A stretch of DNA of 12,940 bases from Acidobacteriota bacterium (GTDB taxonomy: Bacteria > Acidobacteriota > Terriglobia > Terriglobales > Acidobacteriaceae): contig JANXQR010000394.1 in the NCBI GenBank assembly GCA_025353435.1, forward strand, positions 1 to 12,940, written 5' to 3'. This document shows, piece by piece, positions 1-9,800 of the stretch. Made by a program: the position numbers and the translations under genes. The notes beneath the pieces were generated by a model. That model worked only from the letters and a program-made list of their open reading frames with translations, was not told the DNA's origin and did not search any database. Each line of letters begins with the position of its first letter. The first letter of the stretch is position 1.

Positions 1-18
1 ACCATAGTTACATCCTCT
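1..18 (-). other. Possible start of a further downstream gene (edge of window)
   Basis: Read on the minus strand, an AGAGG sequence (14-18) lies eight bases before an ATG at 5-3, and the window ends two bases later. This is a good ribosome binding site and start combination in the same orientation as all other genes here, so a fifth gene of the cluster may begin at this edge. Only the start codon is visible, so the product is unknown and the start itself could be chance. Confidence 0.3.
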
Positions 19-112
19 TTCTATCGTTTCAGGGCTGACCCTCGCGGGTTCTAGCCGAATGGCGGCAACATGGCCGGATGCTTGACGCATGCTCGACCAC
101 AAATGGATTTAG

Positions 113-643
113 CTATTGAACCAGCAGGCCCTGTACATGAAATTGCCCAATCTCAATGTCCACACGATCCCCCGGTTTTACGGGCCGTCCCGGATTGGAA
201 AACGCCATCCAATACGTGTTGCCTTGGACGGGAGAACTGCTCTGGCGCAGTTGCCCGACCTTCTCCAGGGAGGGAACGATGAGTTTTACGTGCTTTTCCT
301 GATTGATAAGATACGCTTCGTTCTTTTTGTCGTTCAAGACCTTCGCCCGGTCACCATTCACAATGCGATAGGTGAAGCGGATCAGTTCGCCGGATTCGAC
401 GGCCTTCACACTGAAGGAGTCGACACCCCAAATCGCCGCGGAGATTTCTGACTGGCGATGCGGCATTCTATTGGGAGAGTAATGGTTAGGCGTGCCTGCG
501 GGCGCGGTCGAATTTGCGGGGGTGGGGGTGGTTGGTGCGTTCTGGCCGGCAACAACCGTGGATGCCACGAAGATCCCGGCGAGGAGAATGGAAAGGCAGG
601 TACGCGACCTTTGAAGCTCAAAAGCCTTGGGGGGGGTCATCAT
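113..643 (-). CDS. Small secreted protein of unknown family
   Basis: I do not recognise a named family. I chose the ATG at 643-641 (176 residues) over an in-frame ATG at 673 because AAGAGG (650-655) lies six bases upstream of it; a second ATG follows directly, so either of the paired Met codons may be used. The N-terminus (MMTPPKAFELQRSRT, then a hydrophobic run LSILLAGIFVASTVVAG) is a Sec-type signal peptide, probably cleaved after AxAG/QN. A Thr/Pro/Ala-rich linker of about 25 residues follows (APTTPTPANSTAPAG), then a compact domain of about 125 residues rich in alternating hydrophobic segments (IWGVDSFSVK, ELIRFTYRIVNG, VDIEIGQFHVQGLLVQ), consistent with a beta-sandwich. It has no cysteine, no CxxCH and no lipobox, so it is likely a soluble periplasmic or secreted protein. 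It follows the giant cupredoxin/beta-helix gene on the same strand after about 245 bases that hold a hairpin and a candidate promoter, so it may be transcribed separately. A run of eight C lies in codons 3-5. The function is unknown; an accessory role to the oxidase cluster is only a neighbourhood guess. Confidence 0.85.
   Translation of the reverse strand: MMTPPKAFELQRSRTCLSILLAGIFVASTVVAGQNAPTTPTPANSTAPAGTPNHYSPNRMPHRQSEISAAIWGVDSFSVKAVESGELIRFTYRIVNGDRAKVLNDKKNEAYLINQEKHVKLIVPSLEKVGQLRQSSSPVQGNTYWMAFSNPGRPVKPGDRVDIEIGQFHVQGLLVQ
629..636 (-). repeat. C8 homopolymer just after a start codon
   Basis: Eight consecutive C (G on the plus strand) occupy codons 3-5 of the small secreted protein, directly after a double ATG. 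In this sequence the frame is open. A tract of this length is a recognised type of slippage site and also a common place for sequencing indels. Confidence 0.85.
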
Positions 644-784
644 TAGGTTCCTCTTAAGTCTAAGGGAAAGCATTACGTCTTGAGATACCGTCTTACACGA
701 CCGGAATCGCGGAACGATCCTACCCGTGAATTAATCTTGTTTCCAATTGAATCACGGATTTGATCAAAATGGCTAGCAAATTAA
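644..784 (-). promoter_or_regulatory. Intergenic region with candidate promoter and dyads before the small gene
   Basis: This A+T-richer stretch separates the giant gene and its hairpin from the small secreted protein. On the minus strand TTGGAA (746-741) and TAGGAT (722-717), 18 bases apart, make a weak sigma70-like promoter with four of six matches in each box. Overlapping it, CCGTGA (724-729) and TCACGG (752-757) form an inverted repeat with a 22-base spacer, and TTTGATCAAA (759-768) is a perfect 10-base palindrome; either could be an operator. AAGAGG at 650-655 is the ribosome binding site. No RNA gene or ORF is convincing here. The promoter call is by eye only. Confidence 0.3.
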
Positions 785-818
785 GATTGGGCCCTGCCTT
801 GAGAGACTGGACCCAATC
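785..818 (-). terminator. Hairpin after the giant gene, possible intrinsic terminator
   Basis: In the minus-strand transcript GATTGGGTCC (818-809) can pair with GGGCCCAATC (794-785) over ten base pairs including one G-U pair, around a 14-base loop. The downstream bases are TTAATTTG, only partly U-rich. It begins about 70 bases after the stop of the giant gene and before the candidate promoter of the small gene, which is the expected place for the end of the operon. Because the U tract is imperfect, termination may be partial. Confidence 0.5.
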
Positions 819-889
819 AGAAAGTGGTGGTTTTCGGCTTCGAGAGACCTCTGGGACTGATCCTGGAGGGCCCTCGATCCGGCAGTTGG

Positions 890-3800
890 TTACGGCGTGA
901 CCAAGTAAATCTTGTTCGAGGCCCCGCTGAGATCGCCAGCAACTACTGTGATTGCATGAATCCATTCCACACCCACCTGCGTGAGGGGGACTCCTGTCGC
1001 TGGATTGTAAACAGTGGTGTTTGGCGAACCGACAACTGGGTTGCTTCCGTTCGTTGTGTAGTAGATGGTCACGCCAGCCGGCACTGCACCGAATTTGAGG
1101 ACCGTCCCGGATTTAACCGCGGCGGCATTACTCAGCAGGAAGTTTGGCGCCGCCAGCTGAGGCTCGAATGTGAAGGTCCCTGAAGTGGTCACGGTGCTTG
1201 CCGGGAATCCGGTTGCTGTGGCCAAAGCCTTCACAGTGATGGTGGTTGCGGTTGCAGAAGTGATGTTAAACACTCCCGAGTACAGGTGGGTAGAGCCACC
1301 GGCGGTTGTCGACGGCGTGGAGCCGTCCGTGGTGTAGTACATCGCAAACCCTGCCAGGGCCGCGTTGGCCGGGTCGGTCAGGGTAATTGAACGGTTGGCG
1401 CCAGTCGCGATGATTCCACTCGTGGGGTTGATGGTTGGAGCATTAAGCGCCGCCACGTAAGTGTAGGACTTATTGCTCACTCCGCTCGTAAAGAAGGCCG
1501 CCGTATTCGTTGGGTATGCGATGGCCTCGACGATACCGGTCTTGTTGATAGTGATCGGTCCCGTGTACGGAGTTGACGCGCTCGTCGGGACAGTTCCGCC
1601 GGGGGTGTACGTGTAGTAGATTGCAGCACCGCCAGCCACTGTGTCCGTGAGGATCAGAGTCTGCGGAGTGCTGTAGTTGCCGCCGGCCAGGCTGAAGCTT
1701 GGAGCTGGCGCAGGCGGGGTGTAGATGTACGCCTTGGAGCTGATCAGGCTGACTGCGTATCCGGGTGCCTGTGCGATGGCCTCCACCGTTCCGGTCTGGT
1801 TGATGGTGATGCCGGTCGAAGCATTGTAGACAGTCGACGACGTCGTGGGAGTGGTTCCGTTCGTCGTGTAGGTGTAGTAGATCACTGCCCCTGGTGTGGC
1901 ATCCGTGAGGAACAGCGTCTGCTGCGTGTGATAGGTTCCTGCCGCCAGGCTGAATACCGGTGCTGCCGTAGTCTTTGTTTCGACGGCACCGATATCCAGG
2001 TGGTCGACGTTGTCCGACGGAGGCCTGCTGTTGCCGAAGAAGTCGTACTGCAGGACTGAGAAGTTCTGCGCATACGCCGCTTCGCTTGTGGGAATTTTCT
2101 GGACGACCGGCGATCCCACGTTCGGCGAGTAGTTAGCCAGCTGAACATTGGTTACCGGGTTGACGAGGGACAGCGGTCCCCACGTCATGTTGATCCAGTT
2201 GTTGCCTTCGTCCACGGTGGCCGCGGGGGTCAGGTTGAAGATCGGATTTGGAACCGTAGCATCCGAGATGCCCGGAGGCACGTTGAAGGTTGACTTCTTG
2301 AACTCCGGCGGCGTGCGCGAACCGTTGCAGTATTGGCTGATGAAGTTCGGGTTCGCCGTCAGGTTGTTGGAGCCGTGACCTTGCTCGATTGCCGAGGTGC
2401 CGTTGCTATTGGTAAGGATCGAGTACGTCGGAGCCAATTGGAGGTTGACGCCACTGAGCGTAACCGAGTGAGTACCCGGAGCTGTATCGCCGCGTACACC
2501 CAGATCCCAGAAGCTGGATCCGTTCACGCATTGGCCGGTCGTGGACTGGGTAATCAGATTGGTTCCTGTGCGATTGAACAAGGTGACAATGTTCTGCTGG
2601 TAGGTCGCATTGGTGGAACCGACGCCGATGTAGAACGAGCGATTCTGCCAGAACACGTTGTTGGCCAAGGTCGGGCTCGAGAACAATCCGCAGTTGGGAT
2701 TGCTGCTTGGGCACGTGAGTGTCAAGCCGTTAAGAGCCGCCACCATTGGAATGCTGTGCGCCGTTACCACCAGGCCGGCAGGTTGAGATGCCGAAGTGGT
2801 GGCACTGGTTATCTGTCCACTCAGCCCAGGCTGCGACTGTGTGCTGGCAAGCGGCGCGCCGAGGGTGTTGAAGAGCACACCCGCGGTGGCCGTTGAGTCG
2901 TTGGAGGAAATCGTATTGTTAATGATCTGTGGAATCACAGCATCCTCAACCGAAATACCGCCACCGTCCCATCCGGCAACATTGTTAACGATGATGTTGT
3001 TGGTCACCAGGGGCGCATACCACTGCTTGGAGTTCGTCGGGAAATTAGTCAGTTCCGTCCCGTTGATTCCCTGCAGCCGCAACCCGCCGCCACTGCCTGC
3101 TTCCGCCGCGTTGCCCTGGAGAAGGTTGGCGTTAAACACCAGGTTTGGTCCAACACCGTCGCTCAGTCCTGGAGGGCAATCTGCGTCCGCCGCCAACCCG
3201 CAAACCGGGTCGGAGTCGGGCGTTCCCATAAGGATGACGCCGCCGCCATTCGTGGGAATGGTCGGATTGAGGCTTTGGTTGAACAGGATCGAGTTGTGCT
3301 CGATGTCGCCGTTGTAGCTGAAGCCGAGGTGCGCAAGGCCACCGCCATCACCGGTGCTCATGTTGCCGCAGATCCAGTTGTAGTTGAACTTGTAGTAGTC
3401 AGAGCCACTGCAGAAGCTCACGCCGCCGGCACCCGCGGGGGTAGCGGAGAACAATTCGTCACCGATCGACTGATTGGCCGTTACCGCGTTGTTGTGCACG
3501 TTGACGTTGAGGTTGAAGCAGTAAGGTTGCTGAACGTTGTTTGCCAGGTTGGTCACGCAGGAACCAGGTGCTCCCGCTGTGGTGTTGCCCTGGACATTCT
3601 GGGGCGGGAACTCGCCCTGGCCAATCTCGATACCGCCGCTGAGTGTGCCGATGTTTCCGTACACGCGGTTGTTCGCGATCTGCAGGTTGTGGTTCCAGCC
3701 GTGGACGAAGAGACCGCCGCCACCCTGCGATGCATCGGTGATGGTAAGTCCATCGATACTCGACGGGTTGCATAGGAAGTTGCTTGGGAACGGATTGGTG

Positions 3801-6800
3801 CCATCATGGCAGTCATTCGTTGTGAGCAACGTCGCCTGGGTCGGGAACGTGTCGGAACCCCAGATCACAGTTGGATCAGTGGTGTGGAAATCGACGCCCT
3901 TGCCGAGAACCGTGATGCCGGCTCCCTCATAAGCTCCCATCAGAGTCGGCTCCTGCAGAAGCTGAGCCAGGTTGCCGTTCAAGGTTGCATCCCAACCGAC
4001 CACGGCCTCGAGAGGCAGACGATCGATGGCGAAGTTCATGGCAGTCGAGCAGGTAAAGGTGCTTGTGGAATCGTACACGTTGGTAGCCGAGATCGGAGTA
4101 CCGTTGATCGCAATGCCGAATAGGCAGGCGACCTGACGGCGCCACGGATCCATCTTGCCTGCAGGCTGCGTGTTGGCGTCAATGGTAGTCGTTGCGGCAC
4201 CGACACCTTGGAGACGGACCGGCTTCCACATCAGCAGCATTTCGCTATAGGTTCCAGGCGGGACGATGATGAGATCGCCCGGCAGGGCTGCGTCGATGGT
4301 CTGCTGCAGGGTTCCCGTGGACGTAGGCGTCATGGGAGAAATGGTGCCGCCGACGTAGGTGGGAGCCTTGCCGCCTATGGTGATATTTACTGCGTCAATG
4401 GACTGCTGCCCAGTGGCCGCTGTAATCACGAGTTCTCCGCAGGAAGCGAAACTTAGCCCGTTCTGCGGCGTGCTACCCGATCCGGGGCCACCGAATTGCG
4501 CCTGCTGCTGCACCGTGCACTTTGCAACAGCGGTTGGAACCGTAATGGTGATGGAGGTGTCGCTCCACGACTGGATCGTCGCTTTAACTCCACCAATTGT
4601 GACTCCCGCGCCGTTGGTGCAAGCACCACTCGTCAGCGAGCACGCTCCGAAGCCGTAGTGGCGCGTGATGGTTTTCTGGTTGAACGGAGCCGTGGTGGCT
4701 GCCGGGCCGGAGAAGCCATAGTTGTTCACCGTCTGGTCACCCAGCGCAGTGATGGTCATGGCTTTTCCAGGGGCGCTCGCCCAGGGACCGCCGCCGCTTC
4801 CATCGCCATCCACTCTAGCAATCGCCGGCGTGGCGTCGGGATAGTTGCAGTCAGGATGGTTGTAGCCGGCCGAGAATGCAGCCGTCGGCACCACAGGGGT
4901 GTCGAGATAATCCGTCTGTCCCGGCATGAACGGAAGTTCGTAGCAGAACTGGCTGTACTGCCCTTGATACAGAGGATCGGTAACCTTGGTGTTGTTCGGT
5001 CCGGCGATGGGCCCCTTGTCATTCATGCACATCACCATCATGTTCGGCGCGTAACCCGTCGGGTTCGGCGGATTCACTTCCCACGTCGAGTACACCATGC
5101 CGTCGTAGTCGCCCCACCAGTCGGAGTAGACGCGGCTGATTTCTGCACCGGTCCAGTCCTTTACCGAGATGGGCACGTTTGCCGGTGCGAACTTCTCACC
5201 GAACTGCGGAGAGAAAGGATCGAACTCAGAGGTGAAGTCATCCGTGATGACGCCGGTGAACTTCGATGCCTTGTGCACTGAAGTGTAGATGTAGAACTTG
5301 GCGATGGCGCCGGCCTGGTCGTTCAGAGTGACTTCCTTACGGTCGCAGAGGTGGCGCGTAGAACCGGCGAACGGCGCAACTTCAGCGGACTGCGGGAAGA
5401 GACTGATGTAATCAGGCACGATGTGGGTCTCGCCTACGCAAGGCCACGTCGGCTCCGGAGTGAATCCCGGAACGATACCGTTGTTCTGACCCGCACCAAG
5501 ACCATTGGTCGGGTTCTGTGCATTGAACTGGTTGTACCCGCTGGCAATCTGCGCCTGGTCGGGGATGATGAAGATGTCGCCAAGACCACCGAATTCTTGG
5601 TTTGCCGGTGCAATGAAGTTATCGCCGATGAGGATGTTCTTATCCTCTTCCTTGACAATTTCATAGCCCTGGGGCGGCACCACTTCCACAACGTACTTGC
5701 CCACGGGCAGCTGAGGCAGACCGTAGTACAGGTCCGTTGCCGGAAGCGTGGGAGCTGCGCTGACAGAGCCCTTGTTCTGGCAGATGGTGCAATTGGTTCC
5801 GTTCGGCTTGCCGGAAATTGGATCCCGCGATGTGACGCTGGGGAATGAGTACATACCGTCGTACACAGCTGGCTGGAGTTCGTTCCAGTTGTGCATGCCG
5901 TCGTAGCACTTGTATTGCGCGTTGAACGGCATGGGGACCGTAGCGTTTGCGTTTCCGTGCTCAACATTGCTGTACAAGTCAAGGTACTCGGGCTGGTTAT
6001 ACAGCGAGAAGTAGAACAGGTCACTGGTGATCTGGCCCGGGCAGTTCATGTTGGGAACCATTGTGATGCCGTCCGGCCCAAGATGGAAGCCCTGCGCATA
6101 ATCGTCCCAACTCGTGGTGGAGGTGGTATCAACCTTTGTCAGCGTCGGGGTAACGCCGTCGGCGGCGAAACCTTCTTGATAGAGGTTCATGGTCACGTGC
6201 GGAACCAGCGACTCCCACTGAGTCTGAACCAGCATTTGCGGATCATCGAACGGACGAGTCGAGGCATACACGACGTGTCCCTTGATGCCGCCGTTTTCAC
6301 CGGCGACGTAGGGTTCCTTACCGAACTCGATAAAGTTGCTTTGTCCGGAGAAGCCCTGCCATCCTTCCACACCGCCGAACCACGGGTTATCAATACGGCC
6401 GGTGGAGTTCGGATTGGTGCCGCTACGCGAAGTGGGGGCTGTCTGAATCGACTGACCCGAGCAATCGGCATCCGCGCAATAGATAGATCCGGGCACGGAG
6501 AGCAGCGCCGGGAGCGGCGTGGTTTCGTAGGTGTTGGCCATAAGATGGCCGATGGTCGAGGTTCCGCACTTGGGATAGCCTGGCTGGCCGCACGCAACGG
6601 AGCCGTCAGCAGGTCCACCCGCGTCATAAACAGTGTGAGTACCAGTGTTCTTGTAGCGCGTGGTATCAGCTTCAACCACATACCAGTTGAACAGCGGGAA
6701 CGTTTCGTTGAAATTCGCGGTACCGTTCATGTCGGTAGCCAGGTTGTTAGCCATGCTGCCGTCGCGATAGCGAACCGTGGTGTTGATTAGCGGAATTCCA

Positions 6801-9800
6801 GGGTCATCCGTATTGGACACGCCTGTGCCGGTCTTGTCGATGAATGTGCGGGTATAGACGTCAGCTTGCCACTGAGTAGCCGCGATGTCGCCCATATCGC
6901 AAACCGTTGTTGTCGTTCCCGGTCCAGGGCAGGGCAAATTCGCACCGGCCGTGGGAGCCTGCAGGCCAATTGGAGTGGAAAGACCGTCCACCAGCACATC
7001 ATTCCACTGGTCGAAGGTGGTCAGGCGCCAGCTGCCTGTCGGCAATCCGGCGATCTTGAAGTTGCCGTCTTTGTCGCAGGTGGTGAAGGCGAAGTCTTCG
7101 CCGTCAGGATCGCCCACGCTGATGTAGCACTGCGTGAACGCCAGTTCGTCGTGCGAACCGCTGCTGTAGAGCCGCTCATCCGGCGTGCGGCTCATCCGCT
7201 CCAGGGTGACTTTACCCATCACCGTGTTGCCGCAATTCATTGGCACACCAAGACCAGGAGTGACATTAACGTCTGTTCCACCACAAACTCCAGGCAGGCG
7301 TGCGTTAATGATGGCCGGGTTGGCGAAGCCGATGTTTACGTGATAACTGGCAGGTCCAAATTCCTGGAAGTAGGAAGGTTCACCGATGCGCAAGAACGAA
7401 TCGTGAGCCTTCTGGCCGTCCAGTGTGTTGGTCTGCAGCCAGTTCTCACCCCGTGCAATGCGGTCAGCGCCAGGAATAGCCTGAATGCTGTAGCGGCCCG
7501 GCATGAGGTTTTTGACCACCCCCTGACCGGCGAGTGGCGAACGTGTCTTCCCGTCCGACTCGTACTTCGGACACACCGTAATGGTGCCGGTGATGCCGCC
7601 GCTCGACTGTTTGGTGATGGCGCACGAGTTCAAACCGGTGGCCGGATCAATCGTCCCATCCAGACTGTTCGAAAGCGGTTGGTTGAACATGTCGTAGGTC
7701 ATCTGGCCGGTAAAGTCACCAGAACCGCCCATCGCATCCCACATGATCACATTGAAGTCACCCAAACCTGGTTCCTGGGGTGACAATGCGTCCACGCCGC
7801 CACCGGCATCCTGTTCGCCGTTCAGCGGGAAGTCATCCTCGAAGACTGCGAGCGACAGAACCGCGGTTGGGAAGGGCGCTTGCTCAACCAACACCGTGAC
7901 CGGGTTGGGGCTCGCTCCCGCGAGTGCGCCGGCAGCAAAGCTTACCGGTGCGCCACCCATGGTGTGGCCGCAAGATGGGTCAGTCTGACCGTTGGCGCAG
8001 TTGTTTGAGGTATTGGCTGTGTTGAAGTCGTTGGCCGCGTCACCCGGCAGAACCGAGATGTAGTAGCGCTTGGTCGGATCGAGCGTTATCTGGTCTGGAT
8101 CGATCGGTGTCTTACCGGATCCAGTTGTCTGATTCGGGTCCGGGCGGCAAACGCCGTTGCCCTCATCGCAGATTGCGTAGACATGGTTTCCGGTGGTCGG
8201 ATCGACCATCTTCTGACCGGCTTCGCATGAAAGCGAACCCGTGCAACCCTGCGCTACATAGGGCATATCGCTGGTATGGAAGTTGGTTCCGAGAATCGGA
8301 GTGATATTAGCGGCTCCACCGAAACCAGCCGGAGCATTTTTGGAGATGCAATTGCCGGTGGGAGGATTGGTGGTGCAGTTTGGATCCTGGTAGAAGGTGC
8401 GATCTTCTTCAATGATCCAGCGGTAGTCGGTCAATACTGCGCCCGACTTGGGATCCTTGACCGTGACGGCCGGCCCGTTCGGAGCGGGGAAATTCACTGT
8501 CACAAGGGTGGCGGGACTGCTCTTGACTCCCTGTGAGTTCTGCGCCTGGAAGGTGAACGTGGCCACAGCCGAGGCGCCTGGATGTGGTGCCACGGTAGCC
8601 GTGAACCCACCAGCCGCATCGGGAAGCAGGGTAGCAAAACCCGTTCCGGACACAGAAGATGTTACGACCGTGAGAGGATAGCCCGCCGCATCCGTGGCTC
8701 CAGCAATAAGGCCCGGAGACGGAATCTTGATGTAAGTGGCCAGCTTCGAGTTGAAGGTAAGCCCGGGCACGGTGATGTTCGACGCGGTCTCGAGTGTCGC
8801 CTCGCCGAGTGTTACCGTTGCGCAGGCAGCGCCAGTTATTGCTCCGTTTCCGCAATATTGGAAGGAATCGCCGCCCGTCCAGCCGACGTTGGCTACATAG
8901 GTAAACGTTCCATCCGGGTTGAGTGTCAGAGTGCCCTTTGTGGGAGCAGTCAGCACCTTTACGCCAAAGATGTTGATGTCGTTGGCGATCACACCCTTGC
9001 CCGAGTCGGAGACAGTCAGTGTCTGTCCAGCCACCACCGAGTTATAGGTGTCAGCATTAGCCGTTGCCGCAACGCCCGAAGCCGTTATGGGAACAATTGC
9101 GCTGTTTACACCCACATAGGCAAGCATGCCGGCGTCGCGGTTGATTTTGTTCGCGGAGAGGCTGAGTTCACGATCGTATACCGCAAGCGCGGGTGACGCC
9201 GCCGCTGTCGCATTGACCATGACGTCAAATGTTTTACCAGCAGCCATGAAAACTTCATTTTGAACGTGCGTAACGCCAGGCGCAAGGTTTCCGTCTTCCG
9301 CGATCAAACCCATTCCATTCATTGTCTTGGTCACATTGTTTGCCAATGGAGGGACAACAATCGTGGTCGTGCTATTAACGATTGAGGGAACATGCATGTG
9401 CGAACCGGCATTTACCAGGCGCACCAATACTTTTCCGGTGCCGCCAATCGTGGCTGCCGGAGATGTTGAGAACAGTGATGCGGACGCCGCGCTTCGGTTG
9501 AAGGCAACGCCGTTGATCAAGTAATACAGTGGGCTGTAGTTGACCACCGGCGGATAACATGTCAAATAAGTTGTTGAGGCGGGATTGCCGCAGCCGCCAA
9601 CCTGACCGGACCACACCTTTGTCTCACTGAAGCCAAGTGTGCTTACCGCGGCGCTAACGGCGTTGTTCTGAACCGGGTCAATTTCACCGAAAACCATCGG
9701 GACGTCAGCATCATAGGCGATGCCCGGGTAAGCTGTTCCAGCCGCGGTTTCCGTGCCTGCCGTGGCCGCGGGCGCATTAGTTACAATCAACACGCCGTAC

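Noticed and set aside
6..112. A terminator in the short gap after the small gene
   Set aside because: Only weak stems are visible (for example ACCC-GCGA-GGGT) and no U tract follows. Nothing there justifies a terminator call.
644..673. Earlier start at 673 for the small secreted protein
   Set aside because: It would add ten residues before the signal peptide and has no ribosome binding site, whereas AAGAGG precedes the paired ATG codons at 638-643.
899..4366. Calling the giant protein a chitinase or pectate lyase
   Set aside because: The chitobiase-C-type and beta-helix modules are non-catalytic in most such proteins, and I could not identify a glycosidase or lyase active site.
5780..5791. 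CTIC in the giant protein as a possible c-type haem site
   Set aside because: The residue after the second Cys is Gln, not His, and no other CxxCH is present in the window. A disulfide is more likely.
5891..7783. Long plus-strand open frames opposite the giant gene (5891-6790 and 6866-7783, about 300 codons each; also 4496-5281 and 2333-2896)
   Set aside because: They are antisense shadows of a well-supported coding frame. Their translations are Arg/His/Val-rich with no domain I recognise, and I saw no ribosome binding sites that would argue for them.
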